The notes below the pieces were generated by a model that worked only from the letters and a program-made list of their open reading frames with translations, had not been told where the DNA came from and ran no database searches. Source: an uncultured bacterium (GTDB taxonomy: Bacteria; Bipolaricaulota; Bipolaricaulia; UBA7950; UBA9294). From it: a stretch of DNA of 5,859 nucleotides. The position numbers and the translations under genes were made by a program. Positions 1-5,859 of this stretch are shown here, in pieces (position 1 is the first letter of the stretch; each line of letters opens with the position of its first letter). The DNA is taken from the NCBI GenBank assembly GCA_903859225.1, contig CAIOLV010000023.1, forward strand, positions 1-5,859, read 5' to 3'.

Positions 1-598
1 ACCCCGGCACGGTCAGCTTACAGCGCCCGCACGACCCCATCCTGTTTCCTGTCTGGAGCCCCAACGCCGCCGCCATTTCAGCCAGCTCGCCGTCCCCCAT
101 CGCGCGGGGACCCTCTGCAGCGTCGAGGCGACCCCACGCAGCCAACGCCCCGAGCCCGCGTCCGGGTCTGTAGCAGAGCGGCCTCAGAATCCGGCCCTGG
201 ACTCCGTATCGCTCGGCCAGCCAATCCATCTCCTCGGACCCGAGGCCATGGCGTCCGAGCCGCTCGCCTGTGACAAGGTAGTCCGCGCTCGTGCGTTCCA
301 TGTAGCGGACGGACCTCGCAACGAGAAGCGCTCGGCATTGGACACAGGCACGCCGGAGCGAGAACGGCTCCTCCTCCGGCTCGACGAATCTGCGGTACTC
401 GCGCTTCAGCGACTGCGTCCGCAGGGTCGTCCCCGACCACTCGTCGCGCACCACGTCACGCAGTTCCTCGTTCTCGGCCGCAAATGGAGACCGGAAGTGA
501 AGAAGCTGGATGGAGTCCACGTCTGGATGATGCTGCGCCAGAGCCCCGGCGACGCGGCTCGCGAGGCTGCCCGAGAACAACACGAGGATCTTGGCCAA
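1..598 (-). CDS. PP-loop (tRNA thiolation-like) protein with altered ATP loop, 3' end cut by window edge
   Basis: The window holds 199 codons; the C-terminus lies beyond the left edge. The start is TTG at 598, since no in-frame ATG or GTG fits upstream, G-rich Shine-Dalgarno-like sequence precedes it, and it places the first beta strand (AKILVLF) right before the loop. The layout matches PP-loop proteins related to ThiI/MnmA tRNA sulfurtransferases: loop SGSLAS at residues 9-14, FRSPF at 35-39, ACVQCR at 84-89, DYLVTGERLGR at 106-116, ILRPL at 127-131, and CGRCKLT at 190-196, where relatives usually show GGCLLT. Such enzymes adenylate a tRNA uridine and replace an oxygen with sulfur. Oddly, the loop departs from the canonical SGGxDS: Ser replaces the second Gly and Ala replaces Asp. 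Two CxxC motifs (85-88, 190-193) could hold zinc or an iron-sulfur cluster. It lies 33 bases after hpf and is probably cotranscribed with it. Family assignment is fairly sure from recalled motifs; the substrate and whether it is active are unknown. Confidence 0.72.
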   Translation of the reverse strand, partial: MAKILVLFSGSLASRVAGALAQHHPDVDSIQLLHFRSPFAAENEELRDVVRDEWSGTTLRTQSLKREYRRFVEPEEEPFSLRRACVQCRALLVARSVRYMERTSADYLVTGERLGRHGLGSEEMDWLAERYGVQGRILRPLCYRPGRGLGALAAWGRLDAAEGPRAMGDGELAEMAAALGLQTGNRMGSCGRCKLTVPG

Positions 599-600
599 GT

Positions 601-620
601 CCCTACCCCGATCCCTCCCC
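601..620 (-). promoter_or_regulatory. G-rich ribosome binding region for the TTG start at 598
   Basis: The minus strand reads GGGGAGG at 620-614 and GGGGTAGGG at 609-601, just before the TTG at 598. The nearer run is at normal Shine-Dalgarno distance, while the better GGAGG match is about 15 bases away. It supports starting the PP-loop protein at TTG, because no ATG or GTG codon would keep the first beta strand before the loop. Which run pairs with the ribosome cannot be decided by reading. Confidence 0.5.
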
Positions 621-631
621 CGCCCGCGACG

Positions 632-1165
632 CTAGCGCCGCGGTTCGATCAGTCCGTAGTTGCCGTCACGTCGATGGTAGATGATTGCCACTGCGTCCGT
701 TTCCGAATCCACGAAGACGAGGAATCCCTTCTCGATGGCATCGAGCTGCATTGCCGCTTCCTCAGGGCTCATCGGTTTGTAGAATCGCGTCTCAGTACGG
801 ACGATCTGCTTCTCGAGGCTCCACGGAGCCCCTTCTCCGCCTTCCCCGCCGGTCCCCGCTCCCCTCTCCTTGACGTCGATCAACTGGTCCTTGAACTTGA
901 CCAACTGCCGACGGAGCCGATCGACGGCCTTGTCGATGGACGCGTACATATCCGTCGACTCTTCCTTGGCGGTGATGACTTTCTTGTTCGTCAGGTGCGC
1001 GTGGAAGTCGGCTGTCTGTCGTTCCTTTTCTGCAGACAGAACAACGTCCACGCTGATGATCCGGTCGAAGAACCGCTCGAGCGCCTCTGTCTTCTCGACC
1101 ACGTACGCCCGCAAAGCCTCGCTTGACTCTGCATGACTGTGCCGCTCAGCGATCTTGATCTTCAT
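632..1165 (-). CDS. hpf: Long-form ribosome hibernation promoting factor (HPF / S30AE family)
   Basis: This 177-residue protein has the two-domain layout of long HPF. Residues 1 to about 100 form the S30AE fold (start MKIKIAERH, then IDKAVDRLRRQLVKFKD at 77-93), which binds the 30S decoding centre and blocks mRNA and tRNA. A glycine-rich linker (about 102-113) leads to the C-terminal dimerisation domain, with the family signatures RFYKPMSPEEAAMQLDA at 127-143 and DGNYGLIEP at 167-175. Length is typical of the long form, which by itself pairs two 70S ribosomes into an inactive 100S dimer during starvation or stationary phase. The ATG start follows AAGGGGGAG at a suitable distance, and a strong promoter-like sequence lies directly upstream. 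The PP-loop gene follows 33 bases after the stop and is probably on the same message. Identification is secure; the trigger for expression is not visible here. Confidence 0.96.
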   Translation of the reverse strand: MKIKIAERHSHAESSEALRAYVVEKTEALERFFDRIISVDVVLSAEKERQTADFHAHLTNKKVITAKEESTDMYASIDKAVDRLRRQLVKFKDQLIDVKERGAGTGGEGGEGAPWSLEKQIVRTETRFYKPMSPEEAAMQLDAIEKGFLVFVDSETDAVAIIYHRRDGNYGLIEPRR

Positions 1166-1168
1166 CGG

Positions 1169-1177
1169 CTCCCCCTT
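1169..1177 (-). promoter_or_regulatory. Shine-Dalgarno sequence of hpf
   Basis: The minus strand reads AAGGGGGAG ending three bases before the hpf ATG at 1165. Pairing through AAGGGG gives a six-base spacing. It falls inside the very short leader predicted from the promoter just upstream. Confidence 0.7.
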
Positions 1178-1185
1178 CCAACGAG

Positions 1186-1214
1186 ATTATGACAGAAAAA
1201 CTGATACCGGTCAA
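1186..1214 (-). promoter_or_regulatory. Sigma70-type promoter of hpf
   Basis: On the minus strand, TTGACC (1214-1209) is followed by exactly 17 bases and CATAAT (1191-1186). Each hexamer matches its consensus at five of six positions. A TG one base before the -10 (TGTCATAAT) makes it an extended -10. Transcription would start near 1179-1178, giving a leader of about 13-14 bases that contains little more than the Shine-Dalgarno sequence. The A/T-rich spacer stands out from the G+C-rich surroundings. It should drive hpf and the PP-loop gene behind it. The start site is inferred, not measured. Confidence 0.75.
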
Positions 1215-1220
1215 CGGGTG

Positions 1221-1252
1221 CCGACGCGACGAATGTCACCACTGCGCGTCGG
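1221..1252 (-). terminator. Perfect 8-bp inverted repeat after the ATPase gene; possible terminator or operator
   Basis: CCGACGCG (1221-1228) and CGCGTCGG (1245-1252) form a perfect G+C-rich stem around a 16-base loop. It begins four bases after the ATPase stop codon and ends six bases before the hpf -35 element. The position suits a transcript end or 3' stabiliser. However, no U-run follows at once: the nearest T5 on the minus strand is about 17 bases further, inside the hpf promoter spacer, so this is not a classical intrinsic terminator. It could instead be a protein-binding site controlling hpf. Confidence 0.4.
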
Positions 1253-1256
1253 AAGC

Positions 1257-2822
1257 CTAGGGAATCCGAGTGAGACGCTCGGACAACTGCTGCGTGACCG
1301 CGTGGAGCCCACCCTCACCGATGTCGGGAAGATAGACGGCGAACTCGCCGCTGACGTACGTCTTGAGGCGGCTCTGGAATCGCTGGCCGTCGGTCCGCCG
1401 CTCGCGGGCAATCAGTCCGGCTTCGAGAAGCTCGTGGGGAAGCTCATCCTCGATCATCTCCCGCGCACAGTCCGTCCATGCGGCAATCTGCGACGCGGTG
1501 TACGAGCCGGGAGAGTGGGTCACGAGGAAGGCGAGAACCCGGCGCTCCAACAGGCTGCGCCGTTCGACGCGAGCGACCAATCGGTCGACGTGACGCCTCA
1601 CAGCGGGGGGCAGAGTCGGCACAGAGACCTCGGACCCCGTCTCCGCTGTCGGAGCCACTCCGATGACACCCCAACCAATCTCCGACGAGATCCGCTCGCG
1701 CGTTGCCGACCGCTCTTCGACCGTCTCTCGATGGGCTGTTCCCATCATGTGAGGGACGAACTCGGCTTCCGCCGGCGCGTGGGTGATTGTCTCGGACAAG
1801 ACGAGCTCGTGACGCACGGGTTCCGCCACGGGAGTCGGCGGGACCTCGACCTTGATGTACCCGAGCGTCCGGGCGGTGTCTTCGAGTTCGGCGATCTTCG
1901 CTTCCTTCTCGTCGAGCTTCTCGCGAAGCCGGGCCAACTGCTCCTCGAGCTCCTGCGCCCGGGTTCGGCGGCCCTTCCCTTCCCGCGCGCGTTCGATCGC
2001 CTCGATGATGGAGGCGCTGACTTGCTTCAGCTCGGGCGTCGCCACGGTTTCCAGGGACGGCGTGAACCCGGCGTGGAACGTCGCCCGCTCGCGTACGTAG
2101 ATCGGGCGAACCGTCTCGCCGTTGACGAAGATGCAGTTCCCCGTCTCGAGCGACGTGATGATCTCCTTCACCTCGCTCTTGCGCCACGGAAGGAGTTCGC
2201 TGTAGACGCGCATGTCGACCTCGTGCACGACGCGATGCAGGAACAGCATCCCCGCCTGGCTCAGCACGTCCTTCTCGACCTTCGCGCTGCGCTGCGAGAC
2301 GACGATGGCGCCCAGTCCGCGTTTTCGCCCGCGCAGGGCGATCCGCGAGATCATCTCTTTCAGTTCCGTCTTCACGCCCTGCGGGATGAACTCGTGCGCC
2401 TCCTCGATCCCGATGATGTACGGGCGCCGGAGCGTCCCCGCGAGGTTCCACAGGCTCGAGAGGTACTCCATCAGGACCTCGGTGCGCTCTTCCGAGAGGA
2501 AACCGCTGAGGTCGAGCACGACGGGAACGTTCTTCTCCATGCTGACCTCGGCGATTTCCGCCGCGCAGCCCGCGTCGATCTCAATCTCCACCCCGTCGCC
2601 GGTCCCCACGACGAGCACCTCGTACTTCTCTTTCAGCCCGAAGTACTCGCCCTCGATGTCGACAATGGACATGGGGTAGTTGTTGTTCAGCAGCTCTTCG
2701 AAGATGACTCCCGCGGTGTTCGACTTGCCCGATCCGCGGATTCCGAGGACCGCGACGCACTGCCCGATGAGGCTTTCGAGATCCAGGTCGAGGTCCTTGC
2801 TGATGTGAAGTGGCGTCCCCAT
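1257..2822 (-). CDS. HerA-type P-loop ATPase with coiled coil and C-terminal winged helix
   Basis: This 521-residue protein starts at the ATG at 2822, preceded by GAGGGG at four bases; the open frame runs further upstream but there overlaps the CCA-enzyme gene. Residues about 20-245 form an FtsK/HerA-superfamily ATPase core: Walker A GIRGSGKS at 27-34, a strand ending DIEGEY at 55-60, VVLDLSGF at 101-108, Walker B-like YIIGIEEAHEF at 135-145 (acidic E140/E141), a HerA-like basic segment LRGRKRG at 163-169, and sensor-like VVSQR at 174-178. A charged coiled coil covers about 286-317, then a low-complexity linker, and residues about 420-490 look like a winged helix (helix, Ser/Tyr turn, TASQIAAWT, then ELLEAGLIARERR). 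There is no signal peptide or membrane segment. The N-terminal HAS-barrel of classical HerA is absent, and no NurA nuclease lies in the window. It probably forms a ring that moves DNA, but its partner and role are unknown. The ATPase assignment is firm; the family within it is less so. Confidence 0.82.
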   Translation of the reverse strand: MGTPLHISKDLDLDLESLIGQCVAVLGIRGSGKSNTAGVIFEELLNNNYPMSIVDIEGEYFGLKEKYEVLVVGTGDGVEIEIDAGCAAEIAEVSMEKNVPVVLDLSGFLSEERTEVLMEYLSSLWNLAGTLRRPYIIGIEEAHEFIPQGVKTELKEMISRIALRGRKRGLGAIVVSQRSAKVEKDVLSQAGMLFLHRVVHEVDMRVYSELLPWRKSEVKEIITSLETGNCIFVNGETVRPIYVRERATFHAGFTPSLETVATPELKQVSASIIEAIERAREGKGRRTRAQELEEQLARLREKLDEKEAKIAELEDTARTLGYIKVEVPPTPVAEPVRHELVLSETITHAPAEAEFVPHMMGTAHRETVEERSATRERISSEIGWGVIGVAPTAETGSEVSVPTLPPAVRRHVDRLVARVERRSLLERRVLAFLVTHSPGSYTASQIAAWTDCAREMIEDELPHELLEAGLIARERRTDGQRFQSRLKTYVSGEFAVYLPDIGEGGLHAVTQQLSERLTRIP

Positions 2823-2826
2823 CGTT

Positions 2827-2832
2827 CCCCTC
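2827..2832 (-). promoter_or_regulatory. Shine-Dalgarno sequence deciding the ATPase start
   Basis: GAGGGG on the minus strand, four bases before the ATG at 2822, is the best ribosome binding site in the 100-base gap after the CCA-enzyme gene. It favours this ATG over the in-frame ATG codons further upstream in that gap. I saw no convincing promoter or terminator in the rest of the gap (2833-2922), so read-through from the CCA-enzyme gene is the simplest view. Confidence 0.55.
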
Positions 2833-2922
2833 GCCCACCGCATCGTCCGCGTCCTTCCGACGTCGATGGCGCATGAGATACGGTACGGGACCCGCATGAA
2901 CGCGCGCAGGCCGACTGTCCCG

Positions 2923-4377
2923 TCAGCGGCCGCCCTGCGTCCCTTGACTTGCCCGCACGAGCGCTCGCGCCGCTTCCAGAGCCTCGCCGCGCGACGCGAT
3001 CTCCCCGGCCAGGATACGATCGTGGAGAACGCCGAGGGTGCGCCCCATCTCCGGACCGTCGAGCATTCCCAGTTCGCCAAGATCGTGCCCGTCGACCAGG
3101 CCGCGCGCCCGTTGGAGGTTTCCCACTCGCTCGACGTGTCGTGCGACACGCAACGTCTCGGTGAGGATCGGCTGCCAACCGGACGCCCGGTGGGCGCTCG
3201 CTTCGCAGTCCGCAACGAGGACCTGCAGGAGCTCGAAGAAGCGCGGGTACCGCCCGGCCAGCGACGTCGCACCGGCATCCTCTCCTTCGGTAAGGAAGAG
3301 AACCTGTTTTCCACGCCCCATCTCGGGAAAATCGGCGATCCGCATGTGGTTCTTGACGAGGAACGTGAGTCGCCCGGTGTCAGCGCGGCTGAGGCGCAGT
3401 CGCTGCGCGATCCGCTTTGCCTGCCACGCGCCGAGCGCGCAGTGTCCGCCCATGTTCGCCCCGTCGTTTCGCGCCAAGGCCTGCGGCTTCCCAATATCGT
3501 GAAGCAGTACGGCCAGTTTGACGATCGGATCGTGGATGAACGTGTCCGCCACCTGCAGTGCGGCCAACGTGTGCTGGTACACGTCGCCCTCCGGGTGATA
3601 GGCCTCCGGCTGCGGAACGCCCTTTCCCGCGTTGAGCTCGGGAATCACGTGATCGAGGAGGCGCAGCTCGTCCAGCAACTCGATGCCGTAGCGCGCCCTC
3701 GGCGTCGCAAGAATCCTCAGCAGTTCGTCGCGGACCCTCTCTCCGGAGATCGCATCGAGCTTCGGAGCGTGATCGGAGATCGACTTCGCCGTGGCCGCAT
3801 CGAGCCGCCCGTCGATCTGACACGCAAAGCGGACGGCCCGCAGCATGCGAAGGTAGTCCTCACCGAAACGAACGTTCGGGTCTCCGATGGCGCGGATGCG
3901 GCGCGCGCGGAGGTCGTCGACGCCGCCAACCAAGTCCACCACGTCGCCGCTCATCGTCGCCGCGAGCCCGTTGATCGTCAGGTCCCGCCGGCCGACGTCG
4001 CCAGCCAGATCGCGGACCAGCTCGACGCGTGCCGGCCACCGCCCGTCGTAGTCCCCCTCAACACGATAGGTGGCCACCTCGTACGGCCGCCCATCGGACG
4101 AGACGATGACGATCACGCCGAACTCCTCGCCGACTCCGACGATCGGATGGCCGGCGAACAACCTCCGGATCTCTCCGGGGAGGGCCGAGGTGGCGATGTC
4201 CACATCGTCGGGAGGATAGGCGACGGGTTCCCCCCAGCGCCGTCGAAGCCCATCGCGGACGGCGCCGCCGATCAGCACTGCCTCGTGGCCTGCAGCAGCC
4301 AGGCGGAGAAGGATCTGCCGCGCAAACGGGTGGCGGTCGAACACGGCTTGAACGTCGATCTGTTCCCGATTCTCCAT
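2923..4377 (-). CDS. Class II CCA-adding-type tRNA nucleotidyltransferase with HD domain
   Basis: This 484-residue enzyme adds or repairs the 3' CCA end of tRNAs from CTP and ATP in the cytoplasm. The head domain carries the class II motifs in order: IGGAVRDGL at 36-44, metal-binding DDVDIAT at 57-63 (D58, D60), EVATYR at 100-105, RRDLTINGLA at 130-139, the nucleotide-selecting EDxxR at 173-177 inside GEDYLRMLRAVRF, and ERVRDEL at 213-219. A metal-dependent HD phosphohydrolase domain follows with all its expected residues: H269, H293-D294, H312 and H344. Length is in the range of HD-containing members. Family motifs alone do not separate full CCA-adding from A-adding, CC-adding or poly(A) polymerase enzymes, but the lack of a second such gene here favours CCA. 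The start chosen is the ATG at 4377; an in-frame ATG at 4389 and TTG at 4413 are possible, and none has a good Shine-Dalgarno sequence. The gene sits 54 bases after fhs. Confidence 0.93.
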   Translation of the reverse strand: MENREQIDVQAVFDRHPFARQILLRLAAAGHEAVLIGGAVRDGLRRRWGEPVAYPPDDVDIATSALPGEIRRLFAGHPIVGVGEEFGVIVIVSSDGRPYEVATYRVEGDYDGRWPARVELVRDLAGDVGRRDLTINGLAATMSGDVVDLVGGVDDLRARRIRAIGDPNVRFGEDYLRMLRAVRFACQIDGRLDAATAKSISDHAPKLDAISGERVRDELLRILATPRARYGIELLDELRLLDHVIPELNAGKGVPQPEAYHPEGDVYQHTLAALQVADTFIHDPIVKLAVLLHDIGKPQALARNDGANMGGHCALGAWQAKRIAQRLRLSRADTGRLTFLVKNHMRIADFPEMGRGKQVLFLTEGEDAGATSLAGRYPRFFELLQVLVADCEASAHRASGWQPILTETLRVARHVERVGNLQRARGLVDGHDLGELGMLDGPEMGRTLGVLHDRILAGEIASRGEALEAARALVRASQGTQGGR

Positions 4378-4384
4378 CGGTGTG

Positions 4385-4413
4385 ACCATACCACGTGAGG
4401 CCCGTGACAGCAA
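4385..4413 (-). promoter_or_regulatory. Possible promoter giving a leaderless CCA-enzyme message
   Basis: On the minus strand, TTGCTG (4413-4408) and TATGGT (4390-4385) are 17 bases apart, matching three and four of six consensus positions. Transcription would begin at about 4378-4377, at the ATG chosen for the CCA enzyme, which fits the lack of a Shine-Dalgarno sequence there. The matches are modest and could arise by chance; read-through from fhs is equally likely. Confidence 0.25.
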
Positions 4414-4431
4414 CAGGGCGCAGTCGTCCGG

Positions 4432-5859
4432 CTACGAGATGCCCTCGAGGTCCCCGCCGGCATCGAGATCGATGCCCATGAACGCCGGACGGACCGGCAG
4501 GCCGGGCATGGTCTGCATGTCGCCGCACAGCGGATACACGAACCCGGCGCCGGCGCTCACGCGGACCTCGCGAATGGGGAGCGTGAAACCGGTTGGCACT
4601 CCCTTCTGGTCTGGATCGTGCGACAAAGAGAGATGGGTCTTGGCCATGCACACCGGAAGCTGTCCGAACCCGAGCCGCTCGCAGCGCTCGAGGTCTCGCT
4701 CCGCGACGTCGCTGTAGCTGACGCCGCCTGCTCCGTAGACTTCGCGCGCGATCGTCTCGATTTTCTCGCGCAACGGCATGTCGAGCGGATAGAGGAATCG
4801 GAACGCGTTGGGTTCGGCCGCGGCCTCCGTCACGGCGTCGGCGAGATCCAGAGCGCCGAGACCTCCCTTGGCCCAATGATCGGCGACCACGGCGACCGAG
4901 CCCGAACGAGAGGCTTCCCGTTTCACCCGATCGAGCTCCCTCGCCGAGTCCTGCGGGAAGCGGTTCACCGCGACCACAACCGGGACGCCGAACGTGCGCA
5001 CGATTTCGATGTGGCGGACGAGGTTGCCGAGTCCCGCCTCGAGGAGGCCGAGGTCCTCGCGGGTGTAGGGTTCCGGGAGCGGCTTTCCAGGCGACACGCG
5101 CGGACCGCCGCCGTGCATCTTCAGTGCGCGGACCGTCGCGACCAACACCGCGGCATCCGGCACGAGTCCACTCGCTCGGCACTTGATGTCGCAGAACTTC
5201 TCCATCCCAATGTCGGCGCCGAACCCGGACTCCGTGACGACGACATCGGCCAGCTTGAGCGCGATTCGGTCCGCGATGATCGACGAGTTGCCGTGCGCGA
5301 TGTTGGCGAAGGGGCCGGCGTGGACGAACACGCCCTGCCCTTCAAGCGTCTGCACGAGCGTCGGGTTCACTGCGTCTCTCATGAGAGCGGTGGCCGCCCC
5401 GGCCACCCCGAGGTCCTCCGCCGTCACGGGCTCCCCGTCGGTGCTGAACGCAACCACGATCCGCCCGATTCGTCGCCGGAGGTCGCTGAGGTCGTTGGCA
5501 AGCGCAAGGCAGGCCATGACTTCGGACGCAGCGGTGATCTCGAACCCGGACTGGCGCGGAACTCCGTCGCCTCTCGCTCCAAGGCCGATCACGACATGTC
5601 GCAGCGATCGGTCACAGGTGTCGAGCACCCGCCGCCAAACGATGCTGTATGGGTCGATCCGCAGTCGCTTGAGCCCGCGGGCCGTCCATCCCTCATCGCT
5701 GAAGTCCCGCTCGTGGAGAAGGCGCGCGTCGAGCGCCGCGGCAATCAAGTTGTGGGCCGCCGTAACGGCATGGAAGTCTCCCGTGAGATGGAGGTTGAAA
5801 TCCTCCATCGGCACAACCTGAGCGCGTCCGCCCCCCGCCGCGCCCCCCTTGATGCCGAA
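4432..5859 (-). CDS. fhs: Formate-tetrahydrofolate ligase, 5' end cut by window edge
   Basis: The enzyme joins formate to tetrahydrofolate using ATP, giving 10-formyl-tetrahydrofolate for purines, initiator tRNA formylation and, in acetogens, the methyl branch of the Wood-Ljungdahl pathway. The window holds 475 residues plus the stop; full-length family members are about 550-560, so roughly 80-110 N-terminal residues, including the GEGKTT-type P-loop, lie beyond the right edge. The reading begins inside the hallmark FGIKGGAAGGG and continues with VVPMEDFNLHLTGDFHAV, so the apparent start at 5814 is only a Val codon within this motif. Further signatures are RRVLD, GVPRQSGFEITAASEVMACL, the loop PFANIAHG (5290-5313), GFGADIGMEKFCDIKCR, VATVRALKMHGG and, near the C-terminus, MAKTHLSLSHDP and TMPGLPVRP. 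No catalytic segment within the visible part looks broken. It is the first visible gene of a same-strand run. Identification is secure; whether it serves acetogenesis or ordinary one-carbon metabolism is not shown. Confidence 0.96.
   Translation of the reverse strand, partial: FGIKGGAAGGGRAQVVPMEDFNLHLTGDFHAVTAAHNLIAAALDARLLHERDFSDEGWTARGLKRLRIDPYSIVWRRVLDTCDRSLRHVVIGLGARGDGVPRQSGFEITAASEVMACLALANDLSDLRRRIGRIVVAFSTDGEPVTAEDLGVAGAATALMRDAVNPTLVQTLEGQGVFVHAGPFANIAHGNSSIIADRIALKLADVVVTESGFGADIGMEKFCDIKCRASGLVPDAAVLVATVRALKMHGGGPRVSPGKPLPEPYTREDLGLLEAGLGNLVRHIEIVRTFGVPVVVAVNRFPQDSARELDRVKREASRSGSVAVVADHWAKGGLGALDLADAVTEAAAEPNAFRFLYPLDMPLREKIETIAREVYGAGGVSYSDVAERDLERCERLGFGQLPVCMAKTHLSLSHDPDQKGVPTGFTLPIREVRVSAGAGFVYPLCGDMQTMPGLPVRPAFMGIDLDAGGDLEGIS

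Noticed and set aside
78..440. 120-codon minus-strand frame inside the PP-loop gene
   Set aside because: It is a different frame from the one carrying the PP-loop, CVQCR and TGERLGR motifs, and its Arg/Pro/Gly-rich translation has no family match.
248..1126. 292-codon open frame on the plus strand across hpf and the PP-loop gene
   Set aside because: It spans the junction of two minus-strand genes with clear motifs and looks like a complement shadow.
1155..2876. 573-codon open frame on the plus strand opposite the ATPase gene
   Set aside because: Its translation has no recognisable domain and is rich in Arg, Asp, Leu and Pro as expected from the complement of a G+C-rich gene. The minus strand carries clear Walker motifs.
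2875..2900. TTCATG and TATCTC as a promoter for the ATPase gene
   Set aside because: The spacer is 14 bases, too short, and both hexamers match the consensus poorly.
2891..2921. CGGGAC / GTCCCG inverted repeat just after the CCA-enzyme stop as a terminator
   Set aside because: The stem is only six pairs with a loop of about 25 bases and no U-run, so it is within chance for this base composition.
2823..3494. Upstream extension of the ATPase reading frame by 224 codons
   Set aside because: The added part mostly overlaps the CCA-enzyme gene in another frame, has shadow-like composition and no domain. The ATG at 2822 has a Shine-Dalgarno sequence and starts right before the ATPase core.
2866..4398. 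510-codon open frame on the plus strand opposite the CCA-enzyme gene
   Set aside because: It is a mirror frame of a well-motifed nucleotidyltransferase gene, with no family signature and no convincing ribosome binding site.
1..5859. CRISPR array, tRNA or rRNA gene, insertion sequence or defence cassette
   Set aside because: The gaps between genes are 33 to 100 bases and show no spaced repeats, cloverleaf, terminal inverted repeats or transposase. The HerA-like ATPase alone is not enough to call a defence system.

Overview
The window is bacterial chromosomal DNA of high G+C content (by eye above 60%, not computed). It is almost fully coding, and every supported gene lies on the minus strand. 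Read in the direction of transcription, from the right edge to the left, the order is: the C-terminal five sixths or so of formate-tetrahydrofolate ligase (fhs, cut by the right edge); a class II CCA-adding-type tRNA nucleotidyltransferase with an HD domain; a HerA-type P-loop ATPase with a coiled coil and a predicted C-terminal winged helix; a long-form ribosome hibernation promoting factor (hpf); and a PP-loop protein resembling tRNA thiolation enzymes (cut by the left edge). The gaps are 54, 100, 91 and 33 bases, and no stretch over 300 bases lacks a gene.

The layout suggests two transcription units. The fhs, CCA-enzyme and ATPase genes run in one direction with short gaps. A perfect 8-bp inverted repeat just after the ATPase stop marks a boundary. 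It is followed by the best promoter in the window, TTGACC - 17 bp - CATAAT with a TG extension, which should drive hpf and the PP-loop gene behind it. A weaker promoter-like sequence before the CCA-enzyme gene would give a leaderless or nearly leaderless message.

Four of the five genes can be tied to translation. Formyl-tetrahydrofolate is used to formylate initiator Met-tRNA (and in purine synthesis or the methyl branch of the Wood-Ljungdahl pathway). The nucleotidyltransferase builds or repairs the tRNA 3' end. HPF stores idle ribosomes as 100S dimers. The PP-loop protein belongs with tRNA sulfur-transfer enzymes. The HerA-like ATPase does not fit this theme and its role is unknown.

The organism cannot be fixed from this window. 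Long-form HPF, Shine-Dalgarno sequences and a sigma70-type promoter make it a bacterium. High G+C, fhs and a HerA-like ATPase would suit a deep-branching or uncultured, possibly anaerobic lineage, but that is a guess. I found no CRISPR array, mobile element, RNA gene or clear defence system. The points most worth following are the altered PP-loop with paired CxxC motifs in the left-edge gene, the unusual HerA-like ATPase, and the hairpin-promoter junction before hpf.
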